Assembly: GCF_039831995.1 (NCBI RefSeq)
Contig: NZ_JBDOIO010000003.1
Span: 2,108,001 to 2,172,000 of the forward strand
Direction: 5' to 3'
DNA: 64,000 nt
From: Paenibacillus pabuli
Lineage (GTDB): Bacteria; Bacillota; Bacilli; Paenibacillales; Paenibacillaceae
Made by a program: the position numbers and the translations under genes. Below, piece by piece: positions 56,327-64,000 of the stretch (positions are counted from its first letter, which is position 1; each line of letters opens with the position of its first letter). The notes under the pieces were generated by a model. The model was given only the letters and a program-made list of their open reading frames with translations. It was not told where the DNA came from and ran no database searches.

Positions 56327-57544
56327 TTGTCTCAATATCACCCTTTAACCCCCCAGGAAGCAATCGAACTGGCCAAAACCTTACCGGGTCCATTTACGGC
56401 AGATGCGAACCTGGAATGTCGTGAGATCGGAGACGGTAATCTTAATTTGGTTTTCCATATCACGGATCAGGACTCCGATAAAAGTATCATTATCAAACAG
56501 GCCCTTCCTTATGCGAAAGTGGTTGGTGAATCTTGGCCTCTGTCTCTGGTACGTGCCCGAATTGAACGCGAAATTCTTCAGGAAGAGTATCGCCTATGCC
56601 CGGGGATGGTGCCAGAAGTGTATCACTATGATGACGATCTCGCATTGACGGTTATGGAAGATCTCAGTGATCATGTGATCATGCGTAAAGGCCTTATTGA
56701 AGGTGTTACTTACCCTCTCTTCGCACAGCATATTGGAGAATTCATGGCAAGAACGCTATTCTTCACATCCGATCTCGGCATGAATCAACAGTTGAAAAAG
56801 GAAAAACAAGGCCGATTTGTTAATCCGGATCAGTGTAAAATAACGGAAGATCTGATCTTTGATGAGCCTTATCGGTTCGCTGAAAAAAATAATTATGATG
56901 CATCGATTGAGGATGAAGCTGATGCTCTTCGTACAGATGGAGCACTCCACCTTGAGGTAGCTTTGCTACGGGAAAAATTTCTGACTCATGGACAAGCCTT
57001 GCTTCATGGAGACCTGCATACGGGAAGTATTTTTGTCACACCAGAATCCACAAAGGTTATTGATCCCGAGTTTGCCTTTTATGGCCCTATGGGATTTGAC
57101 GTGGGTGCCGTACTCGCCAACCTTCTTTTGAACTACGCTTCTTTGCCAGGCTGGATTCAGAATGAAACTGCCCTGAGTCAGCGTGAGACACTTTTGCTGG
57201 ACATGGTTCGAGATGTGTGGAATGAATTTGAAGCCCGTTTCCGTGCGCTATGGGTTACTGATCTTGTTGATCCGATGGCCAAAGCGCCAGGATATGAAGA
57301 TCTGTATGTCCAACAACTATTCAGAGATTCGATCGGCTTCGCTGGTGCCAAAATGGTCCGTCGAATCGTTGGCCTTGCCCATGTAGCAGATATTGATACG
57401 ATTCAGGATGCTGCTGAACGTGAACGTGCTCAGCGTAAAGCACTTGCTATCGGTAAAACGTTAATCAAGAACAATCGTCGCCTGAATACCATTGGTGAAG
57501 TGCTGGACCTTGTGTCCACGGCCATTTCCTCAATCAAAGTTTAA
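56327..57544 (+). CDS. mtnK: S-methyl-5-thioribose kinase
   Basis: 405 residues. Phosphorylates methylthioribose in methionine salvage. Aminoglycoside-phosphotransferase-like fold: REIGDGNLNLVFHITDQD, IIIKQALPYAKVVGESWPLS, TVMEDLSDH, catalytic HGDLHTGSIFVT and VIDPEFAFYGPMGFDVG. The start is TTG 56327, 6 nt after GGAGGTG; ATG 56312 lies within that ribosome site. It precedes mtnA by 21 bp, so both are one operon. In Bacillus the pair is under a SAM (S-box) riboswitch; I saw no such structure in the 297-bp upstream region. Confidence 0.95.
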   Translation: MSQYHPLTPQEAIELAKTLPGPFTADANLECREIGDGNLNLVFHITDQDSDKSIIIKQALPYAKVVGESWPLSLVRARIEREILQEEYRLCPGMVPEVYHYDDDLALTVMEDLSDHVIMRKGLIEGVTYPLFAQHIGEFMARTLFFTSDLGMNQQLKKEKQGRFVNPDQCKITEDLIFDEPYRFAEKNNYDASIEDEADALRTDGALHLEVALLREKFLTHGQALLHGDLHTGSIFVTPESTKVIDPEFAFYGPMGFDVGAVLANLLLNYASLPGWIQNETALSQRETLLLDMVRDVWNEFEARFRALWVTDLVDPMAKAPGYEDLYVQQLFRDSIGFAGAKMVRRIVGLAHVADIDTIQDAAERERAQRKALAIGKTLIKNNRRLNTIGEVLDLVSTAISSIKV

Positions 57545-57565
57545 CTTAGGAACGGAGGAACATCC

Positions 57566-58639
57566 ATGACAACCCTTGAACATCAGCCCCTGTCCTCCCT
57601 GAACTGGAAACAGGACAAGCTCGAAATGCTTGATCAGCGTCTTCTGCCTGAAACCATTCTGATGCTTAAGCTGTATACGCCTGAAGAAGTGTGGGAAGCC
57701 ATCCATTCCATGAAGGTACGCGGTGCTCCAGCCATCGGAATCGCTGCTGCGTTCGGCGTAGTATTGGGCGCCAAAGCCTATGATGGACTCTTTATTCAAG
57801 GCTGGCTCGATCATGTGAAATCCATTTGTGCCCACCTGGCCACTTCACGCCCGACAGCGGTGAATCTGTTCTGGGCCCTGGACCGCATGATGCAAAAGGC
57901 AAGTGATCTGGCCGAAGCTGGAACAAGCATTGAAGACAGCAATGATGCGCTCGAAGCAGAAGCCCTCCTGATTCAAAAAGAAGATGAAGAGGTTTGCCGG
58001 ATGATCGGAGAACATGCCCTCCCGCTCTTCGAAGACGGCATGGGTGTGCTTACGCACTGCAACGCTGGTGGACTCGCCACAGCCAAATACGGCACGGCAA
58101 CCGCTCCAATGTATCTCGCTCAGGAAAAGGGCATTCATCTTAAAGTCTTTGCCGACGAAACACGTCCTGTTCTCCAGGGCGCACGCTTGACAGCATTCGA
58201 ACTGCAGCAAGCGGGTATCGACGTTACCCTTCTGTGCGACAATATGGCTGGCATGGTGATGTCCAAAGGCTGGATCCAAGCCGTTATCGTTGGTACAGAC
58301 CGCGTTGCAGCAAATGGTGATGTGGCGAACAAAATCGGAACATACAGCGTAGCGGTGCTTGCCAAAGCACATAATATTCCGTTTTATGTGGCCAGCCCGC
58401 TGTCCACGATTGATTTGTCCACACCTTCCGGAGACCTCATCCCGATTGAGGAGCGTCCTGCCGAGGAAGTAACCGAAGGCTTTGGCAAACGTACCGCACC
58501 GCAAGGGGTAAAAGTATTTAACCCTGCATTTGATGTAACGCCTAATGAGTATGTAACTGCAATCATTACGGAAAAAGGTGTCGTTCGTGCTCCATTCAAA
58601 GAAAATCTAGCTGCCTTGTTTGCCAAGGAAGAAGCATAA
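57566..58639 (+). CDS. mtnA: Methylthioribose-1-phosphate isomerase
   Basis: 357 residues. Converts 5-methylthioribose-1-phosphate to the ribulose form, the step after MtnK. Family motifs: [28 protein letters not shown], the catalytic Cys in [16 protein letters not shown] and the catalytic Asp in [16 protein letters not shown], and [23 protein letters not shown] 57566 follows GGAGGAAC. Second gene of mtnKA. The later salvage enzymes (mtnB, mtnD and so on) are not in the window. Confidence 0.96.
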   Translation: MTTLEHQPLSSLNWKQDKLEMLDQRLLPETILMLKLYTPEEVWEAIHSMKVRGAPAIGIAAAFGVVLGAKAYDGLFIQGWLDHVKSICAHLATSRPTAVNLFWALDRMMQKASDLAEAGTSIEDSNDALEAEALLIQKEDEEVCRMIGEHALPLFEDGMGVLTHCNAGGLATAKYGTATAPMYLAQEKGIHLKVFADETRPVLQGARLTAFELQQAGIDVTLLCDNMAGMVMSKGWIQAVIVGTDRVAANGDVANKIGTYSVAVLAKAHNIPFYVASPLSTIDLSTPSGDLIPIEERPAEEVTEGFGKRTAPQGVKVFNPAFDVTPNEYVTAIITEKGVVRAPFKENLAALFAKEEA

Positions 58640-58670
58640 TTTAGCGTCACACTTAGATGCTAGACATAAA

Positions 58671-58694
58671 AAAGGGCTCCGATGGGGGCCCTTT
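58671..58694 (+). terminator. Terminator of mtnKA
   Basis: AAAGGGCTCC (58671-58680), 3-nt loop, then GGGGGCCCTTTT (58684-58694), one mismatch. Lies 32 bp after the mtnA stop. Confidence 0.85.
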
Positions 58695-58798
58695 TACTCT
58701 TTTCTTGTGAATTATTGTAGAGTTAGCTGTAGCCGCAATCAGCACTGTTTCGAAGCTATCTCAGCTACTCACTTCGTTTCATCGGACGTTGTCCAGAA

Positions 58799-59101
58799 TT
58801 AAATCATCTTCAGCAATGCCTCTACTCCTGTCATACCCACCGTTATGCCCATTGCTTCAGCTTCCGTTGTAACGGACTCCATCGGCGCATGTAATAACTG
58901 TTCCAATGTGCGTACACCCACCGCCCGAGCCGCTATAATTTTGCGATCCCCAAGCTTTTCGTTAAGTAATCCGACATCAAGTGCTCCACACATGATATAT
59001 CCTTTGGATGTGTTTATCGTCAACAGCGTCGTTTTGGGCAGCTTCACTTCCACCCCTACCAGCACATGCTCTCCAACTACAATCGGCTCCATGCTCACCA
59101 T
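58799..59101 (-). CDS. yunC: YunC-family (DUF1805) protein
   Basis: 100 residues, close to B. subtilis YunC: SMEPIVVGEHVLVGVEVKLP, GYIMCGALDVGLLNEKLGDR and ARAVGVRTLEQLL are near-identical in pattern. The fold is a small alpha/beta dimer of unknown function. ATG 59101 is chosen by alignment with YunC (MINLTPI versus MVSMEPI); its distance from AGGAGG is 14 nt, so the in-frame GTG 59116, which overlaps that site, remains possible. In Bacillus yunC neighbours yunD; here the yunD homologue is 13 kb away. Confidence 0.87.
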   Translation of the reverse strand: MVSMEPIVVGEHVLVGVEVKLPKTTLLTINTSKGYIMCGALDVGLLNEKLGDRKIIAARAVGVRTLEQLLHAPMESVTTEAEAMGITVGMTGVEALLKMI

Positions 59102-59555
59102 AATCTCACGATCCACCTCCTATTCCCGCAGGTCAGGATAATTGTATGCCCCATTCCGATTCTCGGTGTGGACACCTGCGGAAAACAAAGTAAAAGGCTA
59201 AAAAGGTCACTTTAAATTGGGTCATTTATTGCTATATTCATCATCGACATTCTAGTTATGGCCCTGCAAAGAGACTAAAAAATTTATGCTACAGCATTTT
59301 TTTTGCAAATGTGCCTTCATAAAAGATGTATTTCATATAACTTATGAATTTTTAAGATCATACTAAATTTCTCATGACACCCCATAAAATTAAGTAGATG
59401 CAGAAAATACCTCTGGTCATATGAAAACTGTATCAAACTCGCAGTGCTGCGCGTTATTTTCTATGCCTCTAGTACTATGATTATTGCCACATTAATGATA
59501 TAGTGAATTGAAGCGTATTTATCGACTGACATATCTACAAACGGGGCTGGGATGA
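59102..59555. other. AT-rich gene-free stretch
   Basis: 454 bp between yunC (leftward) and an unknown gene (rightward). I found no ORF with a ribosome site. The composition is clearly richer in A and T than the flanks, with runs such as GCATTTTTTTTGC near 59297. Promoters for both genes must lie here but I could not place them. Confidence 0.4.
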
Positions 59556-60131
59556 ATGAAGGAAACCTTATCCAACGGAGAAGAAGTTGGCTTTTTATTT
59601 AATGTCGACATTCTTATCAAAAGCCGCTCGAATGCCTTGGCGCTACAGTCCCTGTTGGAGCTCATGAACAAAGAGGAACAAATTGCGGACTTTCGGATTC
59701 AATCCGGCTTAGAGCTTGGCAAGATTATTGAAGCAACGATCCAGTCCAAGAAAGACTCGATCACCATCCTTCACAACGAACGGAAAAAATCTCAATTGAG
59801 CGGACTGAAAACAGCTCCATCGAATCAATCAACAAATTCATCAAACTCGGCAAAACCACAAGACCAAAAGGAAACGGTTTCTTCTCAGAATTTAGCTGCA
59901 CCAGAGTCGGCCAGTTCTTCTCAGAGAAATTCCTTTGATGAGTGGATTGATACCCTCATTAAGGAAAACCGGCTTACACGGATTGTGGTAAACAACAAGA
60001 ACGGCAAACATCAGAGTATTCCATGCCGCATTTTGAATTTTGATCGGGATAACAGCATTGTAAGTGTCTACCATGTGGATGAAAAGCAGGTCTACTCATT
60101 CCGAACGAATGAAATTGACGAGTTTTTGTAG
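59556..60131 (+). CDS. Unknown protein with two conserved-looking ends and a disordered middle
   Basis: 191 residues, not recognised. The N-terminal about 70 residues are helical (FNVDILIKSRSNALALQSLL, ELMNKEEQIADFRIQSGLEL). Residues about 83-125 are Ser/Asn/Gln/Pro-rich with no order. The C-terminal about 60 residues look globular (WIDTLIKENRLTRIVVNNKN, then SIPCRILNFDRDNSIVSVYH) and are like a small beta-barrel such as an Hfq/SH3-type fold. GGGG lies 9 nt before the start, a weak ribosome site. Monocistronic, with a strong terminator after it. It has no signal peptide or TM segment. Confidence 0.72.
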   Translation: MKETLSNGEEVGFLFNVDILIKSRSNALALQSLLELMNKEEQIADFRIQSGLELGKIIEATIQSKKDSITILHNERKKSQLSGLKTAPSNQSTNSSNSAKPQDQKETVSSQNLAAPESASSSQRNSFDEWIDTLIKENRLTRIVVNNKNGKHQSIPCRILNFDRDNSIVSVYHVDEKQVYSFRTNEIDEFL

Positions 60132-60150
60132 CTCATTTACGAATGCAAAC

Positions 60151-60204
60151 AAAAAAGCAGCTTACGTGGAAATTTCACACTATTCCACGTAAGCTGCTTT
60201 TTTT
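60151..60204. terminator. Strong bidirectional terminator
   Basis: A long perfect stem AAAAAAGCAGCTTACGTGGAA (60151-60171) with its complement at 60183-60203, 11-nt loop, T/A runs on both sides. Serves the gene at 59556 and the convergent DUF423 gene. Confidence 0.93.
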
Positions 60205-60261
60205 ATTTCAAATGTAAGCCAATTATACTCCCAGTGGATTTTCCTAGATAGGTAGTCACAC

Positions 60262-60648
60262 TTAGGAGCGCTCTTTCCCTCGTTGCCACACATCTAAGGT
60301 AAATAATAGCCATCCAGCAATAAAAGCAACACCGCCAATAGGCGTAATGGCACCTAAAACTTTGATGCCCGTAATACTAAGTACATACAAGCTGCCGGAG
60401 AACACAATAATACCGATAAACAGCAGACGCGCCGCCCATTTCAGCTTGGAGGACGCCCCGAGTTGACCCGCTGTCAATCCCACAATCAGCAGGGCCAGGG
60501 CATGAATCATGTGATACTGCACTCCGGTCTCATATACGGCAATGGCATCTGCGCCAATTCGTTCCTTAAGCATATGGGCACCGAACGCGCCTATAGCTAC
60601 AGACAACATTGTCATTACGGCTCCAACCGTCATCCATACTCGTTGCAT
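60262..60648 (-). CDS. DUF423 family membrane protein (YwdK type)
   Basis: 128 residues, four TM helices. The DUF423 pattern is clear: TVGAVMTMLSVAIGAFGAHM then LKERIGADAIAVYETGVQYH, MIHALALLIVG, FSGSLYVLSITGIKVLGAIT and PIGGVAFIAGWLLF. The family is widespread and of unknown function. ATG 60648 follows GGGGAGAG. Monocistronic. Confidence 0.92.
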   Translation of the reverse strand: MQRVWMTVGAVMTMLSVAIGAFGAHMLKERIGADAIAVYETGVQYHMIHALALLIVGLTAGQLGASSKLKWAARLLFIGIIVFSGSLYVLSITGIKVLGAITPIGGVAFIAGWLLFTLDVWQRGKERS

Positions 60649-60921
60649 TTCACTCTCTCCCCTTATGTCATGTCACACTAATGATTATTTTAGCGAATCT
60701 CTGAGCTCTTTACCAGTTTAGTGGTTTGTTATGAGCTTCCATACATATGCATTGGATCTGGTTCAAAAGGATTGGTCTATATAAGGGCACAAAGTAAAGA
60801 GAAACCTTGATTTTTATCGGTAGTTATGGAAAAGTAAAAGGGTCTGTACTCCTGCAACCATCAGGAGAATCACCATGCATACAATGAGGTTAATAACAAT
60901 CAATACTGACTAAGGAGGGAT

Positions 60922-61368
60922 ATGATATTCATGGAACATCAAAATACGTATGAACATAGCGGAAGCAACAACGACCCTTTTACGACTAATCCGGCAGATC
61001 CAACAGATCCAGTACTGAACAGAATCAAACATTCCGGTCCGGGTATCGCAAGTTTTGTCATTGGACTGGTTGCACTCTTGGGTTATATTCTGACCTTCTT
61101 CCTGGCCACCATTGCACTCAGCGGTGCTATTGGAACGTTAACACAACCTATGCAGGTTGAAGAGCTTGCTTTGCATCCGGCTGTACTGCTGGCATCCTTG
61201 TTTATCCTGGTTTGCCTTGTTCTTAATCTGGCCGGCCTGATTCTTGGCGTCATCGGTCTTGTGCTTAAAAAGCGAAAAAAGGTATTCCCCATTATCGGTA
61301 CTATCCTTAACGGGATCATGATCCTCGCTTTTGCAGGACTTATCCTGGCTGGCATGTACATGACGTAA
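60922..61368 (+). CDS. DUF4190-like small membrane protein
   Basis: 148 residues. A polar N-terminal tail of about 35 residues (EHSGSNNDPFTTNPADPTDP) precedes three TM segments (GIASFVIGLVALLGYILTFF, AVLLASLFILVCLVLNLAGL and IIGTILNGIMILAFAGLILA) separated by Gly-rich turns, the layout of DUF4190 proteins. Start: ATG 60922 is 3 nt, and ATG 60931 is 12 nt, from AAGGAGG; neither is ideal. It lies 53 bp before the degV gene, and co-transcription is possible. Confidence 0.78.
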   Translation: MIFMEHQNTYEHSGSNNDPFTTNPADPTDPVLNRIKHSGPGIASFVIGLVALLGYILTFFLATIALSGAIGTLTQPMQVEELALHPAVLLASLFILVCLVLNLAGLILGVIGLVLKKRKKVFPIIGTILNGIMILAFAGLILAGMYMT

Positions 61369-61421
61369 ACAGCCAGACCATCAACCATTTTGCCAAATTC
61401 TCGTATCCAAAGGAGATTGAC

Positions 61422-62270
61422 ATGTCAAGAATCAAAATTTTTGCAGATAGCACCAGTGATCTGAGTCCAGATTGGATTAAGACTCACGATATCGGGATCA
61501 TTCCGTTGTACGTTGTATTCGGTGATGAATCGCTGAAGGATGGTGTTGAAATCACACCTGAACAGCTGTATGAGCGTGTAAGCCAGAACGGCCGACTGCC
61601 CAAAACAGCTGCTCCATCCCCTGCTGATTTCATGACGGCTTTTCAACCTTACATAGAACAAGGAGACGACATCCTGTATATCAGCTTGTCTTCTGAGCTT
61701 TCATCCACTTATCAGAATGCGCTGCTGGCAAGTTCAGAGTTTCCCGAAGGCCGCATCTCTGTGGTTGACTCACTTAATCTTTCCTCCGGAATTGGACTGC
61801 TTGTCATGAAGGCAGTGCATGCTGCGGAGAAAGGTCAGAGCCTGAAAGAAATCACTCATTTGGTTGAAGCAGTGAAGCCGAATGTACGGACTGAATTTGT
61901 TATTGATACATTGGAATATCTGCACAAAGGTGGACGCTGTTCAGGCATGCAAAACCTGATCGGAAGCCTGCTCAAGATTCGCCCCGTCATTCGGGTAACG
62001 GATGGCAAAATGTCACCTGCCTACAAAGTCCGTGGGAAAAGGGAAAAGGCTCTGGATCAAATGCTGCAAAACACACTCAGCGAAAAGCATCAGATCGACA
62101 CAGACCTAATCATTGTTGTACATACCATGGCTGAAGAGGATGCACTTGAGCTGCAGAAATCCCTGCAGGAACAAACAGGTGCACGGGTTGAATTAACTAC
62201 AGCTGGATGTGTCATCTGCAGCCATTGCGGACCCAAAACGATCGGTATCATTTATAATACGGTTTTGTAA
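61422..62270 (+). CDS. DegV-family fatty-acid-binding protein
   Basis: 282 residues. Starts RIKIFADSTSDLSPDWIKTH, a DegV signature, then LPKTAAPSPADFMTAFQPYI, YISLSSELSSTYQNALLASS and EYLHKGGRCSGMQNLIGSLL. DegV/FakB proteins hold a fatty acid for phosphorylation by the FakA kinase, giving acyl-phosphate for phospholipids. The serine and threonine that bind the carboxylate (in TAAPSP and SSELSST) are present. No fakA is in the window. ATG 61422 follows AAAGGAG. Confidence 0.94.
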   Translation: MSRIKIFADSTSDLSPDWIKTHDIGIIPLYVVFGDESLKDGVEITPEQLYERVSQNGRLPKTAAPSPADFMTAFQPYIEQGDDILYISLSSELSSTYQNALLASSEFPEGRISVVDSLNLSSGIGLLVMKAVHAAEKGQSLKEITHLVEAVKPNVRTEFVIDTLEYLHKGGRCSGMQNLIGSLLKIRPVIRVTDGKMSPAYKVRGKREKALDQMLQNTLSEKHQIDTDLIIVVHTMAEEDALELQKSLQEQTGARVELTTAGCVICSHCGPKTIGIIYNTVL

Positions 62271-62326
62271 GGCTTTGTAAAATGCACATTACGTTGACGT
62301 AGGTTAACGGGTATAACTGACACCAT

Positions 62327-62364
62327 AAAGGGCATCCTGGCTGTACACAGCCAAGGATGCCCTT
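62327..62364. terminator. Bidirectional terminator after degV
   Basis: AAAGGGCATCCTGGCTG pairs with CAGCC(A)AGGATGCCCTTT with one bulge; 16-17 bp stem with a 4-nt loop. Located between convergent degV and pdaA. Confidence 0.9.
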
Positions 62365-62383
62365 TTACATTGTTCCTATACCT

Positions 62384-63166
62384 CTAATAACTTTTTGTTT
62401 TCAGGTCATTCAAGCTTTTGAACGCATATCCCTGTTTCCGTGCTTCATCTATGATCGAGCCCAGCGCCTCTGTGTTATCTTTGGAGACCGAATGCAGGAG
62501 AATGACAGCGCCAGGATGTAATTGTTTGAGCACCTGTTGACGTGCATAATCAGCTCCGCGCTGTACATTGACATCCCAGTCCTTGTAAGCCAATGACCAG
62601 AACACATTGATGTACCCCTGAGCATGGCTCTCTGCAAGTGTGCGGTTATTAAAAATACCGCGCGGCGGACGCAAAAAGGTGGCTTGCTGGCCGGTTAAAC
62701 GATTCACTTCCGATTTAACCTGTTCAAGTTCTGTTTTCAGCTTTTCATTGGATACCCGAGTCATATCCGGATGATTCCAGGAATGGTTGCCAACAATATG
62801 TCCCTCTGCTGCCATGCGCTTGACCAGTTCCGGCTGATCCTTCAGATAATGACCAGTGACGAAAAAAGCGGCAGGAACTTTCTTATCGCGCAGCACATCC
62901 AGAATGGCTGGAGTAAATCCATTCTCATATCCGTTATCAAACGTGAGATATAATTCTTTCTGTTTGGTATCCCCCAAAAAGATGGCGTCATTCTGCTGCA
63001 GGATCGATTTAAATCCTTCCTGATCAATGGAGGGCAGCTGCCCGTTCTGGCTTCTCTTGAAGCCAAAGTGATACGCTCCGGTAACGGGCGATGCTTCAGT
63101 CTGCACCGGAAATATGCTGAACGCCAATACGGCAGTCAACAGCATATATAAAACCAATCGCTTCAT
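62384..63166 (-). CDS. pdaA: Polysaccharide deacetylase, PdaA type (delta-lactam de-N-acetylase)
   Basis: 260 residues, secreted: signal peptide KRLVLYMLLTAVLAFSIFPV with cleavage near QTEA. The NodB domain has the catalytic TFDNGYENG (the Asp then Asn variant typical of PdaA), HSWNHPDM with the metal histidines, RPPRGIFNNRTL and LLHSVSKDN. PdaA removes acetyl groups from muramic acid in spore cortex so that muramic delta-lactam can form. ATG 63166 follows AGGAG with a 9-nt spacer. A CATATTA with TACATA 18 nt before it, upstream, could be a sigma-G/F promoter. Confidence 0.94.
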   Translation of the reverse strand: MKRLVLYMLLTAVLAFSIFPVQTEASPVTGAYHFGFKRSQNGQLPSIDQEGFKSILQQNDAIFLGDTKQKELYLTFDNGYENGFTPAILDVLRDKKVPAAFFVTGHYLKDQPELVKRMAAEGHIVGNHSWNHPDMTRVSNEKLKTELEQVKSEVNRLTGQQATFLRPPRGIFNNRTLAESHAQGYINVFWSLAYKDWDVNVQRGADYARQQVLKQLHPGAVILLHSVSKDNTEALGSIIDEARKQGYAFKSLNDLKTKSY

Positions 63167-63285
63167 TTTCAACCGCTCCTGTTCCTGAATAATTGGCTGT
63201 CGCTTCCTATCACGAGCCCCTTCAGGTAATATGCCACAGGAACAGCAAATGTATGTACCTTTCAATGGCGCTTGCCATTACAGAA

Positions 63286-63684
63286 TTAGAACCGTTTGTT
63301 GCTTTGTTCGGGTTGATGCAGCAGTTCAATTAATGTTTGCGGCTTGCCGCTGGACGATAACCATTCTCTAACCGTTTCGATGGCTCGGGTCTGTCCGTCA
63401 CCACGATCACGCCAAGTCAGCAGTTCAATGACTTTAATGATAAGTGCAGACATGTTGTCATAATCCATCTCGGAACGGTCTGCCCGCATTTTATGATATA
63501 GCGCCTCTTGCTCCCAATCGAGCAATATTTCTTCACCAATCGTCGGTTTCATTAAGGTGTAAGCCCTATTACACCCCGAGCATCGTACGGTACTTACCTG
63601 CTGTGCAGCAAAACTCACATGGATGTCATGCTCACAGTCCGCACATTGAAAGCTAACCTGTATGTTCTGTATTTTTTCGTTCAT
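63286..63684 (-). CDS. Zinc-ribbon-like protein of unknown function
   Basis: 132 residues. Two CxxC pairs, CADC at about 14-17 and CSGC at about 35-38, can bind one zinc at the N terminus. The remaining about 90 residues are helical and charged (LDWEQEALYHKMRADRSEMD, LLTWRDRGDGQTRAIETVRE). I do not recognise a family. ATG 63684 follows AGGAGGAAGAG. It lies 119 bp upstream of pdaA on the same strand. Confidence 0.75.
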   Translation of the reverse strand: MNEKIQNIQVSFQCADCEHDIHVSFAAQQVSTVRCSGCNRAYTLMKPTIGEEILLDWEQEALYHKMRADRSEMDYDNMSALIIKVIELLTWRDRGDGQTRAIETVREWLSSSGKPQTLIELLHQPEQSNKRF

Positions 63685-63832
63685 ATTGCTCTTCCTCCTG
63701 CTATGGGTGTACTACTTCTATACCCGAAAATGATGAAGTTCACGCTAAACCTCAGATCATTAAAGATCGTGCTATATTCTTGTAAATATGTTAAAATATA
63801 TTACATATCATGAGTAGGAGAGGCGGATATCC

Positions 63833-64000
63833 ATGTCGAAGGAAGAGCGCAATATTACCTGGCAGCAATCCAGTTTAAGCAGGCATGAACGGGAAATACA
63901 TAACGGCCATCGCAGCCGTACGTTGTGGTTTACCGGATTATCGGGTGCAGGTAAATCCTCGCTTGCATTTGCCTTGGAACAGCATCTGCATGATCGAGGC
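63833..64000 (+). CDS. cysC: Adenylylsulfate kinase CysC (5' part only)
   Basis: 56 residues before the window ends. Starts [20 protein letters not shown] and has the P-loop [20 protein letters not shown], the hallmark of APS kinase, which makes PAPS from adenylylsulfate and ATP. ATG 63833 is preceded by AGGAGAGGCGG. Cysteine-biosynthesis partners, if any, lie beyond the right edge. The family is certain enough; whether it is fused to sulfate adenylyltransferase cannot be seen. Confidence 0.9.
   Translation, partial: MSKEERNITWQQSSLSRHEREIHNGHRSRTLWFTGLSGAGKSSLAFALEQHLHDRG

Noticed and set aside
60814..60903. 29-residue hydrophobic minus-strand ORF starting TTG, toxin-like in look
   Set aside because: No Shine-Dalgarno sequence, and the region is simply the upstream region of the DUF4190-like gene; no antitoxin RNA signal could be shown.

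Overview
The window reads as a chromosomal segment of an endospore-forming Firmicute, most probably Paenibacillus. Gene order, moderate GC, strong AGGAGG ribosome sites, many TTG and GTG starts, and sporulation genes (ytvI, ytrH, ytrI, yheC/yheD-type, cotJABC, yjcZ, pdaA) all support this. I saw no rRNA, tRNA, CRISPR array, insertion sequence or prophage. The first and last genes run off the window ends.

Layout. 1-8.7 kb: a PhoR/PnpS-type kinase (partial), a cupin, a stress-type SDR, a 7TM-PAS-GGDEF diguanylate cyclase, a small membrane protein, and the TCA run citZ-icd-mdh. 9.2-20.5 kb: ytvI, fxsA, an acyl-CoA thioesterase, pyk, accA-accD, a YutG-type lipid phosphatase and dnaE. This block follows the Bacillus order dnaE-accDA-(pfkA)-pyk-fxsA-ytvI-citZ-icd-mdh-phoR, but pfkA is missing and no phoP lies directly upstream of the kinase. 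20.6-24.4 kb: sporulation genes ytrH-ytrI behind a good sigma-E promoter, a YtpI-like gene, the HTH-DRTGG-CBS-hotdog regulator ytoI and a YlbF/YheA-family gene. 24.6-31.0 kb: five consecutive YheC/YheD-family ATP-grasp genes. 31.1-39 kb: a HAD phosphatase, a CHASE3 chemoreceptor, a Gfo/Idh oxidoreductase, then an unusual four-gene group (ThDP enzyme, carboxymuconolactone-decarboxylase-like protein, small STAS-like protein, and a KAS III-like enzyme that keeps Cys but lacks the catalytic His and Asn).

39-49 kb: cotJA-cotJB-cotJC, a CNNM/CBS membrane protein, radical-SAM yfkAB, two HD-GYP proteins, a cytosolic YunD-type 5'-nucleotidase, a MoaD-MoaE fusion, a 43-residue YjcZ-family protein and an M23 peptidase. 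49-55 kb: the sufCDSUB Fe-S operon. Its sigma-A promoter is overlapped by two Fur/PerR-type dyads. 55-64 kb: DUF1802, dps, mtnK-mtnA, yunC, small membrane proteins, DegV, pdaA, a zinc-finger-like protein and the start of cysC.

Together these cover central carbon metabolism, fatty-acid initiation, replication, sporulation and coat assembly, cyclic-di-GMP turnover and iron/oxidant handling. The best candidates for undescribed biology are the 35.1-39.0 kb ThDP/KAS III-like group with its dyad-containing control region, the five-gene ATP-grasp array, and the doubly covered suf promoter. All functional calls come from reading the translated sequence and recalled family knowledge. No database search was possible.
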